Assembly: GCA_026388185.1 (NCBI GenBank)
Contig: JAPLKG010000008.1
Coordinates: forward strand, 399,149-463,148
Direction: 5' to 3'
Source of the DNA: Candidatus Eisenbacteria bacterium
Lineage (GTDB): Bacteria > Eisenbacteria > RBG-16-71-46 > JAFGJU01
DNA length: 64,000 bases
Part shown: piece after piece, positions 50,843 to 60,711 of the stretch
How positions within the stretch are numbered: the stretch's first letter is position 1
Layout: each line of letters opens with the position of its first letter
Notes under the pieces: model-generated
Seen by the model: the letters and a program-made list of their open reading frames with translations, nothing else
Told to the model about the DNA's origin: nothing
Database searches by the model: none
Position numbers and translations under genes: made by a program

Positions 50843-52138
50843 ATGATAGAAAGATACACGCGCCCCGCAATGGGTGCCCTCTGGAGCGAGGAGAAAAAGC
50901 TCTCCACGTGGCTCGAAGTAGAAATCGTGATATGCGAGCAGATGGAGGCTCTGGGCCTTTGTCCCGCTGGTACGGGGGCGAGAATAAGAAAACGCGCGCG
51001 CTTTGACGCCTCGAAGATCAAGGATCTAGAGCTTCTCGTCAAGCACGACGTGATCGCGTTCGTTTCTAACGTTGCTGAGAACCTGGGCGATGAGTCCAGG
51101 TTTTTCCATTACGGGCTGACCTCTTCCGACCTTCTCGACACGTCGGAGGCCTTGCTGTTGCGAGACGCCTGTCTCATCATCGAGTCAGACTTGGAGGAAC
51201 TCAAGAGCGTCCTCAGGGAACTGGCCCTGAGGCACAAGGGAACAGTAATGGCGGGGCGCACCCACGGAGTGCACGCCGAGCCCATAACGTTTGGGCTCAA
51301 GGTCCTGGTCTGGTTTGAGGAAGCGGGGCGCAATCTGTCCCGCGTGAAGACTGCCCGCGACAACGTGTCCGTGGGGAAGGTTTCGGGAGCCGTGGGAACT
51401 TTCTCTCACCTGCCGCCCGAGCTTGAGGAACTTGTCTGCAAACGACTGGGTCTGCAGCCTGAGCCCGCGTCTACTCAGATAGTGCAGAGAGACAGGCACG
51501 CCGAGCTCCTCTGCGCTCTTGCCGTCACGGCGGCCTCACTCGAGAAGTTCGCAACCGAGATAAGACATCTTCAGCGAACCGAAGTGCGAGAAGTGGAGGA
51601 GTGCTTTGCGGAGGGACAGAAGGGTTCCTCCGCCATGCCTCACAAGAGAAACCCCATTCTCTGCGAAAGAATCTGCGGCCTCGCGAGGGTCGTGAGGAGC
51701 AATGCGACGGCCGGAATGGAAGACGTCGCCCTCTGGCACGAGCGGGACATCAGTCACTCTTCCGTGGAGAGAATCATAGTTCCCGACTCGTTCATACTCG
51801 TTGATTACATGCTTGCCACGTTTACGGACGTCATGAGAACGCTTCGCGTGTATCCGGAAAGGATGAAGGAAAATGTTGGGAAATCAGGCGAGGTCGTGTT
51901 CTCGCAGCGCGTTCTTCTCGAACTGGTGAAGCGCGGGATGCGTCGCGACGAAGCCTACGGTCTGGTGCAGTCCATTGCCGGCCTTTCGTGGAGCGGAACG
52001 GCAAGCTTCAGGGACGCAGTATTGAAGAACGAGAGGCTGCGAGCTCTCCTCGACGAGAAGACTCTCGAAGAGTGTTTTGACATTTCCTACCTCCTCAGAA
52101 ACGTAGACAGAATCTACCAGAGAGTGCTCGGTGAATAG
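50843..52138 (+). CDS. purB: Adenylosuccinate lyase
   Basis: The protein has 431 residues. It has the fumarase/aspartase-superfamily signature GSSAMPHKRNPI and the conserved TSSDLLDTSEALL and GRTHGVHAEP. PurB acts twice in purine synthesis, making AICAR and AMP. It is first in a run of purine genes; the purL start overlaps its end by eight bases. The ATG has no strong ribosome site. Confidence 0.94.
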   Translation: MIERYTRPAMGALWSEEKKLSTWLEVEIVICEQMEALGLCPAGTGARIRKRARFDASKIKDLELLVKHDVIAFVSNVAENLGDESRFFHYGLTSSDLLDTSEALLLRDACLIIESDLEELKSVLRELALRHKGTVMAGRTHGVHAEPITFGLKVLVWFEEAGRNLSRVKTARDNVSVGKVSGAVGTFSHLPPELEELVCKRLGLQPEPASTQIVQRDRHAELLCALAVTAASLEKFATEIRHLQRTEVREVEECFAEGQKGSSAMPHKRNPILCERICGLARVVRSNATAGMEDVALWHERDISHSSVERIIVPDSFILVDYMLATFTDVMRTLRVYPERMKENVGKSGEVVFSQRVLLELVKRGMRRDEAYGLVQSIAGLSWSGTASFRDAVLKNERLRALLDEKTLEECFDISYLLRNVDRIYQRVLGE

Positions 52139-54500
52139 CAGGACGACGACAGAGGTAAGAACCTTCCCCATCAAGGATTCGCCTGACGGGGAGGTTCGGG
52201 CCGGACTTCGTTCTCTCGGGCTAAAGCTCACCGTTTCAGAGGCGCGGCACCTGGTGGAACTTCTCGGCCGCGATCCCAGCAACGTCGAAGTCACCATTTT
52301 CGATATCATGTGGAGTGAACACTGCTCTTACAAGAGTAGCAAGGAGTTGTTGAAGAAATACCTGCCCACAAGCGCGCCCAACGTGGTGCTGGGACCGGGC
52401 GAGGACGCCGGGATCATCAGACTGTGCAGCCACGAGGGAGAGAGCTTCTGTCTCGTAATGGCGCACGAGAGTCACAATCATCCGTCCCAGGTCTTGCCGT
52501 TCGAGGGGGCGGCGACCGGGATAGGTGGGATAGTGAGGGACGTTTACTGCATGGGAGCGGACGTGCTGGCCGTGATGGACGGTCTGAGATTCGGCGACCC
52601 GCACGGTATAAGGAAGAACAAGGTGAGGGAGGTCGCCTCGGGCGTGGTGTCGGGTATATGGCAATACGGGAACGCGCTGGGCGTGGCGAACCTTGGCGGC
52701 GACGTTTACTTCGACGAGTCGTACGACGAGAACTGTGTCGTGAACGTCATTGCCGTGGGTGTGGTCAGGGAGGGCGAAATCGTGAGGAGCGCCGTCCCAA
52801 AGGAAGCCGAGGCGGAAGCTTACGACTTGATTCTCGTGGGCAAGCCGACCGACGCGAGTGGTTTTGGCGGAGCCTCTTTTGCTTCGGACGTGCTGGATTC
52901 GCAGGAGTGGGCCGGATCCAGGTCCGCCGTGCAGGTCCCCGACCCATTCCTCAAGAGGATTCTTGCCGAGGCCAACAAGAGCATGCTCAGACTCGTGCAT
53001 TCTCGCGGTCTCAGGATAGGGTTCAAGGACCTGGGAGCCGGAGGGATGGCTTGTGCGACGTCCGAACTGGTAGCCGCTCAAGGCCTGGGGGCGCGCATCG
53101 AACTCGACAGCGTCCCCCTGGACTCTGGATGTCTGCCTCCCGAGGTCGTTGCATGCTCCGAGACTCAGGAGAGGTTTGTGCTCGCCGTGCCCTCTCGCAT
53201 CTCCGGCGAAGTACTGCGCATATACAATGACGAGTTCGAGCTTCCGTTTGTCTATCGCGGTGCAGGGGCGACGGTCATCGGTCGTGTCACCAAGGAACCG
53301 GATTACGTCCTGTACAGCCGCGGGATGCGCGTCTGTGACGTTAAGGCGGCGGCCATCACTTCGGGAATCTCGGCGACCAGAAATTCGGCGGTGCGCGAGT
53401 TCACGGAAACGGAGCCTCAGTTCTGCCCGCCGCACGATATCGAAGGATTCTTTCTCGATTTTCTCGGGTCGGTCAACGTCGCATCGCGAAAACCGGTCTT
53501 CGGATATTACGATTGTGGGGTCGGGGGAAACACGGTGGTGAGCCCGGGAGATGCCGATGCAGGCGTGTTCGCCCCGATACATGGAAGCCCCGTGGGGGTG
53601 GCAGTGTCGCTGGACGGAGTTCCCTCGTACGGGAAGATATCTCCGTACTGGGGCGGGGCGCAGGCCGTGGCAGAGGCCATGCGGAACGTTGCGTGTGTTG
53701 GCGCCTCGCCGAGGGCCCTGAGCGACTGCCTCAACTTCGGCAATCCCGAGGACCCGGAAATCTTTTGTCAGTTTGAGGAGGCGCTCAAGGGAATCGGTGA
53801 CTGTGCGCGCGGAATCTGGCAGAAGGATTCGCCCGGGGTGCCCGTTCCAGTTGTGACCGGCAACGTAAGCTTTTACAACCAGAGCGCGACCGGCAAAGCG
53901 ATCGCGCCGTCCCCGATGGTTGCCTGCTTTGGATTGATGGACGACTATAGCAAGACCGTCACGGCGAGCGTGAAGCTGCCCGGCTCGCACGTCATTCTCA
54001 TCGGCGCACGCCGGGACGAGTTGGGCGGTTCCCTCTATTATCGTGAGCTACTTGGTTGTCTCGGCAGAAATGTACCCAACGTCCGATTCGAGGAGGAAAG
54101 AGCGGCGATGCACCTCGTGATCGAAGCGATCGACCTGGGTTTGTTGGAGGCGTGTCACGATATTTCCTCCGGGGGACTGGTCACAACCCTGGCCGAGATG
54201 TCGATGGCGTCGCCGAGGGCGCTCGGCATGACGATCGACGTCGGACCCTTGGGCGACTCTCTGAGGTACGACAGGAGGCTTTTCAGCGAATCCGGCGGCT
54301 TCGTGATCGAAATCACGCCCTGGAAGCTGGATGCATTCCTGACTCTCGGCGAGCAGAGACACGTGCAGACATTCAGGTTGGGCGAGGTGTGGGCCGAGCC
54401 GGTATTTCTTGTGCGTGACGGCGAGCGCCGTCTCCTGGAGCTTTCAGTGAGCGAGATGAAGGCTCGTTGGGAAAAGGCTTTGGATCGTTCGCTCGCGTAG
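52131..54500 (+). CDS. purL: Phosphoribosylformylglycinamidine synthase subunit PurL (small type)
   Basis: The protein has 789 residues. It has MWSEHCSYKSSKELL, GPGEDAGIIRL, HESHNHPSQVLPFEGAATG and FKDLGAGGMACATSEL. It is the ATP-dependent synthetase subunit that needs PurQ for ammonia and PurS as a bridge. It is slightly longer than B. subtilis PurL. The GTG start overlaps purB, so translation is coupled. purQ and a tandem PurS-like gene follow, consistent with the three-part complex. Confidence 0.94.
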   Translation: MNSRTTTEVRTFPIKDSPDGEVRAGLRSLGLKLTVSEARHLVELLGRDPSNVEVTIFDIMWSEHCSYKSSKELLKKYLPTSAPNVVLGPGEDAGIIRLCSHEGESFCLVMAHESHNHPSQVLPFEGAATGIGGIVRDVYCMGADVLAVMDGLRFGDPHGIRKNKVREVASGVVSGIWQYGNALGVANLGGDVYFDESYDENCVVNVIAVGVVREGEIVRSAVPKEAEAEAYDLILVGKPTDASGFGGASFASDVLDSQEWAGSRSAVQVPDPFLKRILAEANKSMLRLVHSRGLRIGFKDLGAGGMACATSELVAAQGLGARIELDSVPLDSGCLPPEVVACSETQERFVLAVPSRISGEVLRIYNDEFELPFVYRGAGATVIGRVTKEPDYVLYSRGMRVCDVKAAAITSGISATRNSAVREFTETEPQFCPPHDIEGFFLDFLGSVNVASRKPVFGYYDCGVGGNTVVSPGDADAGVFAPIHGSPVGVAVSLDGVPSYGKISPYWGGAQAVAEAMRNVACVGASPRALSDCLNFGNPEDPEIFCQFEEALKGIGDCARGIWQKDSPGVPVPVVTGNVSFYNQSATGKAIAPSPMVACFGLMDDYSKTVTASVKLPGSHVILIGARRDELGGSLYYRELLGCLGRNVPNVRFEEERAAMHLVIEAIDLGLLEACHDISSGGLVTTLAEMSMASPRALGMTIDVGPLGDSLRYDRRLFSESGGFVIEITPWKLDAFLTLGEQRHVQTFRLGEVWAEPVFLVRDGERRLLELSVSEMKARWEKALDRSLA

Positions 54501-54538
54501 GGATCGAGTCTCATGGGAGTGGGACAGGAGATGAGGAT

Positions 54539-55354
54539 TTGAAACCCAGAGCGGCCGTGATCCAATTTCCGGGAGTGAATTGCGAGTACGAGACGGCGAG
54601 AGCGCTGCTTGCTTCGGGCCTCGAAGCAGAGATCTTCAGGTGGAATCTTGACATTTCGCGTCTGGCGAGTTTCGACGCTTTCGTTCTGCCCGGCGGCTTT
54701 TCCTATCAGGATAGGATAAGGGCCGGTGCAATTGCCGCCAAGGACGCCATCGTGGAAGAGATTGCAAATCAGGCCCGGAAGGGAAAGCCCGTTCTGGGAA
54801 TATGCAACGGTGCCCAGGTTCTCGTCGAGGCGGGTCTTGTTCCCGGGCTTTTGGAGGGTCGTGTCGAAATGGCCCTCGGCCCCAACAGGGCCGGCGGCAG
54901 GAGCGGATACCTGTGCGACTGGGTGTACGTCAAAGTCGCGGAGCCTTCTCGTACGGCATTCACGTGCGTGATGAATGAGGGGGAGACGCTTCCGCTTCCG
55001 ATTGCTCACGCAGAAGGCAGGTTTCTCTCCGCGTCATCCGCGATCACGGACACCCTGAAGAGAGAGGGACTGGCTCGATTGTTCTATTGTGACCAACTCG
55101 GCAGGACGAGAGAAGAATTTCCTTGGAATCCGAATGGTTCGGTATTCTCGTCCGCGGCCATCTCCAACAGAAGAGGCAACGTCATGGCCATGATGCCGCA
55201 CCCCGAGAGGGCGGCGTGGCTCAAGCAAGTGCCTGCCGAGGTGCACGGGGAATGGGGGGAGAGTAAGCGGGAGGCGAGAGGACGATTCGAGCGGATGGAG
55301 GAGCCGGGTCCGGGGCGAAGAATTTTTGATTCACTCAGGCAATACCTTGGCTAA
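54539..55354 (+). CDS. purQ: Phosphoribosylformylglycinamidine synthase subunit PurQ
   Basis: A class I glutamine amidotransferase of 271 residues. It has PRAAVIQFPGVNCEYETARAL, LPGGFSYQDR, the catalytic cysteine in LGICNGAQVL, and MMPHPERA with the active histidine and glutamate. It frees ammonia from glutamine for PurL. It is longer than the usual 220-250 residues, with a short C-terminal extension. TTG at 54539 with AGGAG eight bases upstream is chosen; the frame is open from 54467 within the end of purL. Confidence 0.93.
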   Translation: MKPRAAVIQFPGVNCEYETARALLASGLEAEIFRWNLDISRLASFDAFVLPGGFSYQDRIRAGAIAAKDAIVEEIANQARKGKPVLGICNGAQVLVEAGLVPGLLEGRVEMALGPNRAGGRSGYLCDWVYVKVAEPSRTAFTCVMNEGETLPLPIAHAEGRFLSASSAITDTLKREGLARLFYCDQLGRTREEFPWNPNGSVFSSAAISNRRGNVMAMMPHPERAAWLKQVPAEVHGEWGESKREARGRFERMEEPGPGRRIFDSLRQYLG

Positions 55355-55444
55355 ACGGATCGGAAGGAAACCCGTGAATATCGTGAGGATCGTGAGTCAC
55401 AGCCGGCCGAGGAGGACGCAAGGCCGATCGAAGAAGAGTGATTT

Positions 55445-56089
55445 ATGTCCGTGACCGCAGTGTGCGTGAGACCGCTTGGGACCGATCTGGTCGCCCTGAG
55501 TGCCTTTGACACTCTTGTCCGCAAGATGGGTTACGCGGACTCGCTCGTCTCTCTCTCTCGGGAGGAGGTGTGGCTTCTGGGTCTTGATCTGGATGACGAG
55601 AAGGCGAGTGGAGTCACGAAGATGCTTGTGGAAGAGACCGGCATTTTCGTGAATCCGAACACTCACACGCACACGATCGTGCGTCCTGACGAAATGCTGC
55701 CTCGCGGCAGGCAGTGTGGTGGAGAGGAATTGGAGATCGCCGTGTGGTCGCGGGAAGATCCGCAGGCCGGGCCTGTGGCGACAGCGGTGAGAGAGAGAAT
55801 GCGGATTCTGAGCTTACTCGAGCTGAGGCGGCTCAGCCTGTGGCGGCCGCGCTTTCAGGCGGACGAGGGGGAGGAAGGCAAGGGCGAAAGAGACGGAAGC
55901 GACGGGAGAAAAGGGAGAAATGTCAGGGAGATCGCTTCGTCCATGGTGGCCACCCGTTCCAGAAAGGAAGGCCTTCTCGCCAACCCTCATTGCCAGTGTT
56001 GGATCATTGTTGAAGGCGCCCTCAAGCCTCACGAGCTATTGAGGACCGTCTGTGAGGTTGAAGAACCGTGGCCGCGGAATTCTTGTTGA
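55445..56089 (+). CDS. purS: PurS-like protein with two tandem PurS modules
   Basis: The protein has 214 residues. Residues about 1-78 follow the PurS pattern: a first strand, LVRKMGYADSLVSLSREEVW, a second helix, and VNPNTHTHTI where PurS has ANPVIEDY-like endings. The pattern repeats at about 97-195: EIAVWSREDPQAGPVATAV (as in DPQG-type PurS starts) and LLANPHCQCWIIVEG, interrupted by a Lys/Arg/Glu/Gly-rich insert at about 139-155. PurS normally is an 80-90 residue homodimer bridging PurQ and PurL. Its position between purQ and purF supports the call, although the sequence is divergent. It overlaps purF by 22 bases. Confidence 0.7.
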   Translation: MSVTAVCVRPLGTDLVALSAFDTLVRKMGYADSLVSLSREEVWLLGLDLDDEKASGVTKMLVEETGIFVNPNTHTHTIVRPDEMLPRGRQCGGEELEIAVWSREDPQAGPVATAVRERMRILSLLELRRLSLWRPRFQADEGEEGKGERDGSDGRKGRNVREIASSMVATRSRKEGLLANPHCQCWIIVEGALKPHELLRTVCEVEEPWPRNSC

Positions 56090-57624
56090 GGAAAAGGGAC
56101 AAATTGACTGGAAGCATCGACCCTGTCCGAGAGAGATATCTTCAAGGGGAGCGCCTCAGAGAGGAGTGCGGCGTGTTCGGAGTGAGCGGAGTCGAACAAG
56201 CGGCGGAGCTTGTGTTTTTCGGCCTCTACTCTCTTCAGCATCGAGGTCAGGAGAGCGCTGGAATTGTGTCTTCCGACGGAAAATGCGTGTACGCTCACAA
56301 GGGGCTCGGTCTGGTGAGCGACGTTCTCACCGCGGATGCACTCAAGGGCCTTCCCGGCCAGCTCGCGATCGGACACAATCGCTATTCCACCACCGGGCGT
56401 ACGACCCTGGAGAACGCGCAGCCGCTGGTCGTGACCTATCAGGGTGGAAGACTTGCAATCGCACACAACGGAAACCTGGTGAACGCCAGAGAGCTCAAAG
56501 CGAAGATGGAGACTCAGGGTTCGATCTTTCAGACGACGATGGACAGCGAGGTGATCGTCCATCTCGTGGCACGTTCCGAGGCGGCCACTCTGGAGGAAAA
56601 GCTCACGGATGCGCTCTCGCAGCTCAAAGGAGCGTATGCTCTCATAGTGATGACGGAGACCAAGTTGATCGGCGTTTCCGACCCCTTTGGCTTCAGACCT
56701 CTCAGTATTGGAAGGCTCGGGTCGGGTCACTGCCTCGCATCTGAGACCTGCGCTTTTGACATAATAGGCGGCACGTATGTGAGGCCGGTGGAAGCCGGCG
56801 AGATGGTGGTGGTGGAGGGAGGGGGCATGAGGAATCTGGACGCTCTCGGAGGCACGAGAAAAGCGCACTGCATATTCGAACTGATCTATTTCTCTCGTCC
56901 GGACAGCATGGTGTTTTCCGAGAGCGTGGATAGGGTTAGACGGAATCTCGGTCGAACGCTTGCCGGAGAAGCACCCGCCGACGCCGATATTGTGATTGCC
57001 GTTCCGGACTCGAGTAACTCGGCGGCGCTGGGTTTTGCGGAGGGTTCCGGGCTTCCGTTTGAACTGGGACTCATCCGTAACCACTACGTCGGACGCACCT
57101 TCATAGATCCAATTCAGCACGTGAGAGATCAGGCCGTGAAGGCGAAGTTCAATCCCGTCAGGGAGATCCTCTCGGGGAAGAAGGTGGTCGTCGTGGACGA
57201 CTCAATCGTGAGAGGCACGACGAGCAGAAAACTCATCCGTCTCATCCGTAACGCAGGCGCGAAGGCGGTCCATTTCAGGGTGGGTTCTCCACCGATACAG
57301 AATCCGTGTTTCTATGGGATAGACACTCCGAGCAAGGGAGAGCTCATCGCGTCCAGTCACACCGTGGAAGAGATCGCTCAATTCCTGGGAGTGGACAGTC
57401 TCGCGTATCTATCCATGAGAGGCTTGAGGTCGTGTGTGAGAAGGCCCGACGATTTCTGCTACGCGTGCTTCAACGGTAGCTATCCCGTTCCGGTGGAGGC
57501 CCGAGGAGACAAACTGGCGCTCGAGAGGGACTCGGTGAGAACCCCTGGCGACGGCAGCCCGGCGGCCGAAGCTCGTGACAGCGGTTGTCCCCAGGAGACG
57601 CGTGGGGATGGCCTTTTGCCTTGA
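56068..57624 (+). CDS. purF: Amidophosphoribosyltransferase (4Fe-4S type)
   Basis: The protein has 518 residues. After a propeptide of about 30 residues the sequence EECGVFGV gives the catalytic N-terminal Cys. GHNRYSTTGRTTLENAQPL, the PRPP site VVVVDDSIVRGTTSRKL and the C-terminal FCYACFNGSYPVP mark the B. subtilis-type enzyme, which holds an Fe-S cluster. It makes phosphoribosylamine, the first step of purine synthesis. The C-terminal tail after YPVP (about 45 residues) is of low complexity. The GTG start overlaps the PurS-like gene. Confidence 0.94.
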   Translation: MAAEFLLRKRDKLTGSIDPVRERYLQGERLREECGVFGVSGVEQAAELVFFGLYSLQHRGQESAGIVSSDGKCVYAHKGLGLVSDVLTADALKGLPGQLAIGHNRYSTTGRTTLENAQPLVVTYQGGRLAIAHNGNLVNARELKAKMETQGSIFQTTMDSEVIVHLVARSEAATLEEKLTDALSQLKGAYALIVMTETKLIGVSDPFGFRPLSIGRLGSGHCLASETCAFDIIGGTYVRPVEAGEMVVVEGGGMRNLDALGGTRKAHCIFELIYFSRPDSMVFSESVDRVRRNLGRTLAGEAPADADIVIAVPDSSNSAALGFAEGSGLPFELGLIRNHYVGRTFIDPIQHVRDQAVKAKFNPVREILSGKKVVVVDDSIVRGTTSRKLIRLIRNAGAKAVHFRVGSPPIQNPCFYGIDTPSKGELIASSHTVEEIAQFLGVDSLAYLSMRGLRSCVRRPDDFCYACFNGSYPVPVEARGDKLALERDSVRTPGDGSPAAEARDSGCPQETRGDGLLP

Positions 57625-57648
57625 CAGTGCGGGGCACAGTGATATTAT
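57621..57648 (+). promoter_or_regulatory. Near-consensus sigma-70 promoter for lysS
   Basis: TTGACA (57621-57626), 16 bases, TATTAT (57643-57648). It begins within the purF stop codon. The transcript would start near 57655, about 95 bases before lysS. Confidence 0.65.
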
Positions 57649-57750
57649 CCTTCGGAAACACTTCGAGTTAGAAGGGTGGGCGCCCTCGCTCCTGCGCGAG
57701 CGATTGAGTCAGAGGGCTCGAGGATTTTCACCATTTCTGGAGGCACTTCC

Positions 57751-59388
57751 GTGACACACGGAGTCAACGCGGAACGAGTTGCCAAGCTGGAGCTTCTCAA
57801 AGAGAAGGGGATACGGCCTTATCCCTCGAGATTCCCGGTTACTCACGGATCCTCCGCCGTGCTGGACTCGTTTGAGGCCCTGGAGCGCGAGCAGAACCGT
57901 GTGTCGGTAGCCGGCAGGCTCATTGCGAAGAGGACGCACGGCAAGGCCAGCTTCGGGCACCTCCTGGACGGGGCAGGCAAGCTTCAGGTCTACTTCAGGG
58001 AAGACGTACTCGGCGCCGATGCCTACGAGCTTTTCTCTATGGTCGACGTCGGTGACATACTCGGTGTCACGGGCCCGGTATTCAAGACACGCACGGGTGA
58101 GATAACCGTGAAGGCAGAATCCATGGAGTTGCTCTGTAAGTCCCTCAGGCCTCTTCCCGAGAAGTGGCACGGGTTGAAGGACGTGGAGACGCGCTACAGG
58201 CAACGATATGTGGACCTCATCGTCAACACGGACGTGAGGAGGCTTTTCAAGGGACGTTCGAGAATCGTGGCCACAATCAGGAACTTTCTAGATGAGCGAG
58301 GCTTCGTCGAAGTGGAGACGCCGGTGCTTCAGCCTCTTTACGGCGGCGCCTTTGCCAGGCCCTTTGTGACGCACCACCAGGCGCTCGACATGAATCTCTA
58401 TCTCAGAATAGCCGACGAGCTCTACCTGAAGAGGCTGGTGGTAGGCGGTCTTGAGAGAGTCTACGAGATCGGGAAGGATTTCCGGAACGAGGGAATCGAC
58501 AGAACGCACAGTCCCGAGTTCACGCAGTTGGAGCTCTACCAGGCCTACGCCGACTATACGGACATGATGGATCTCCTCGAACAGATGGTCTGCAGGGTCG
58601 TCACGGAGCTCCACGGCGGACTCACGTGCACGTACGGAGAACATCAGTTGGATTTCTCGAGGCCCTGGAAGAAGATGAGCTATTTTGAGGCGCTGAAGGA
58701 ACACCTGGGCGTGGACGTCCGGAACGTAACAGAGCAGGAACTGCGCGCGCTGTGTCTCAAGCTGGGCGTGGAGATCGACGGACACGCCCAAGACGCGACG
58801 CCCGGCGCACCCGCGCAAGCGTTTCAGGGCGCACCGCCGCAAGGACCTCGGAGCGGAACGCCCCTCACGACAATAGAGTTGATCGACGAGCTCTTCTCAG
58901 AAAAAGTGCAGCCGAACCTGATTCAGCCGACGCTTGTCTACGACTATCCGAAGGAAATATCGCCTCTGGCGAAGGAGAAGCCGGGCTCGCCGGGAATAGC
59001 CGAGAGGTTTGAACCCGTTGTCGCGGGAATCGAGCTCGGAAACGCTTTCTCCGAGCAGAACGACCCCTTGGAACAAGCGCGGCAGTTTGACGTGCAGGCC
59101 GAGTTGAGAGCCAAGGGGAACCAGGAGGCTCAGCCCAAGGACTCGGATTTCTTGAGAGCGCTCGAGTACGGTATGCCCCCCACCGGTGGGATGGGGGTGG
59201 GAATTGACAGGCTCACCATGATCCTCACGAACGCTCGCTCGATGAGGGAGGTGATCCTGTTCCCGCACCTCAGACCCGAAGCCCTGTTGGACGAGGACGA
59301 CGGTGGTGGGACGGATCTGCCGACGGGGGGCACGACGGGACAGAAAGACGAACAGGGCGACCGGAGGGAGAAAGAGAATGAGGTTTGA
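57751..59388 (+). CDS. lysS: Lysyl-tRNA synthetase, class II
   Basis: The protein has 545 residues. An N-terminal OB-fold tRNA-binding domain (VSVAGRLIAKRTHGKASFGHL) precedes the class II core, with motif 2 FRNEGIDRTHSPEFTQLELY and motif 3 GGMGVGIDRL. An Ala/Pro/Gly-rich insert near residues 344-371 is unusual, and the C-terminus has an extra charged tail. The enzyme charges tRNA-Lys. GTG at 57751 has GGAGG upstream; the longer GTG at 57676 lacks family similarity. The next gene overlaps its end by 11 bases. Confidence 0.93.
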   Translation: MTHGVNAERVAKLELLKEKGIRPYPSRFPVTHGSSAVLDSFEALEREQNRVSVAGRLIAKRTHGKASFGHLLDGAGKLQVYFREDVLGADAYELFSMVDVGDILGVTGPVFKTRTGEITVKAESMELLCKSLRPLPEKWHGLKDVETRYRQRYVDLIVNTDVRRLFKGRSRIVATIRNFLDERGFVEVETPVLQPLYGGAFARPFVTHHQALDMNLYLRIADELYLKRLVVGGLERVYEIGKDFRNEGIDRTHSPEFTQLELYQAYADYTDMMDLLEQMVCRVVTELHGGLTCTYGEHQLDFSRPWKKMSYFEALKEHLGVDVRNVTEQELRALCLKLGVEIDGHAQDATPGAPAQAFQGAPPQGPRSGTPLTTIELIDELFSEKVQPNLIQPTLVYDYPKEISPLAKEKPGSPGIAERFEPVVAGIELGNAFSEQNDPLEQARQFDVQAELRAKGNQEAQPKDSDFLRALEYGMPPTGGMGVGIDRLTMILTNARSMREVILFPHLRPEALLDEDDGGGTDLPTGGTTGQKDEQGDRREKENEV

Positions 59389-60607
59389 GTTTTTTGTGGC
59401 CGGTCGCTATCTCAGGGCGAAGAGGCGGCTCAGCTTCATTTCCATAATCAGCGGTATCTCCGTCGGCGGGGTCTTGGTCGGCGTGGCGGCGCTCACGATT
59501 GTCCTCTCCGTGATGAATGGATTTGAGGACGAGGTTCAGAGGCGTATCGTGGGAACCAACGCCCACGTCATCGTGCTAAGTCATGACGAGAGGGGAGTCA
59601 AGGCGGACGACGAATTGCTGAAGCGTATCGAGGCGGTTCCCGGCGTGGTCGGCGCCGCTCCCTTTGTATACAGCAAGGGTATGATAAGCGCGGGCGGTTT
59701 CTCGGACGCCGTCGTGATCAAGGGAGTAAACCTGTCTCTCGAGAAACAGGTCACGGACGTGTATCGGAACATATCTCCTCCAATCGCATCCATCGATTCC
59801 CCGGACGGTACGAACGGGATCGTTCTAGGGCAATATCTTGCAAACTCTCTCGGAGTGTCCGCCGGCGACGACGTGATCTTGACCTCGCCTCTTCAAGGGC
59901 GTGTCACAATATTCGGCATGATTCCCAGGGTCAAGAAATTCAAGGTCGTGGGAATCTTCGCGTCCGGAATGTACGATTACGACTCCAGCCTGGGCTACAT
60001 TTCGATACCTGCCGCTCAGAGTTTTCTGGGGCTCGGGGACTACGTGACGGGCGTCGAAATCAAGGTCGAGGACATGTACAAGGCTCCCCAGATTGCAGAT
60101 TCTGTCATCAGGGGTCTGGGAGGTTTTCCGTTCACCGCAAGCAACTGGATAGAACTGAACAGGAACCTGTTTTCCTGGATGAAAATGGAGAAGGTCGTGA
60201 TGTTTGTCATCCTGATGCTCATAGTCGCGGTGGCCGCCTTCAACATTATCAGCACCCTCATAATGGTGGTCATGGAAAAGCGAAGAGACATCGGAATACT
60301 CAAGTCAATGGGCGCAACCTCGAAGAGCGTCATGCGGATCTTCATTGCCGAGGGCGTGGCCGTCGGTTTGATCGGAACGGTTCTCGGGTGCCTCACTGGG
60401 TTTGTCGGATGCTACCTGCTTCAAAAATACAAGTTCATTACTCTGCCTGGTGATGTATACTTTATAGATAAATTACCGGTTAAGATGGAAGCCGGAGACT
60501 TCCTGATGGTTGCGCTCGCTGCCGTCGGAGTTTGCTTTGCCGCAACTCTCTACCCTTCCTGGAAAGCTTCCAGATTGGTTCCGGTCGAGGCAATCAGGTA
60601 CGAATAG
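59378..60607 (+). CDS. Lipoprotein-releasing ABC transporter permease (LolC/LolE family)
   Basis: The protein has 409 residues. N-terminal RFEFFVAGRYLRAKRR and SFISIISGISVGGVLVGVAA form the first helix. A large periplasmic domain (about 50-260) and three C-terminal helices (for example KRRDIGILKSMGATSKSVM) give the LolC/E layout. It moves outer-membrane lipoproteins out of the inner membrane with LolD, whose gene follows. A single permease gene suggests a homodimer (LolF-like). The ATG has GGAGG upstream. Confidence 0.9.
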   Translation: MRFEFFVAGRYLRAKRRLSFISIISGISVGGVLVGVAALTIVLSVMNGFEDEVQRRIVGTNAHVIVLSHDERGVKADDELLKRIEAVPGVVGAAPFVYSKGMISAGGFSDAVVIKGVNLSLEKQVTDVYRNISPPIASIDSPDGTNGIVLGQYLANSLGVSAGDDVILTSPLQGRVTIFGMIPRVKKFKVVGIFASGMYDYDSSLGYISIPAAQSFLGLGDYVTGVEIKVEDMYKAPQIADSVIRGLGGFPFTASNWIELNRNLFSWMKMEKVVMFVILMLIVAVAAFNIISTLIMVVMEKRRDIGILKSMGATSKSVMRIFIAEGVAVGLIGTVLGCLTGFVGCYLLQKYKFITLPGDVYFIDKLPVKMEAGDFLMVALAAVGVCFAATLYPSWKASRLVPVEAIRYE

Positions 60608-60711
60608 GAATGGTGCGATATACTTCTGAAATGCCGCACGTGCCCGAGCGGTTGTGCAAATCCCTTGGAATGTAACAGACGTATCCGGTGTTAAATGGAG
60701 GAGAAGTCGAC

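Noticed and set aside
52236-53990. 584-codon minus-strand frame inside purL
   Set aside because: It is the antisense shadow of a clear housekeeping gene in GC-rich DNA and encodes no recognisable domain.
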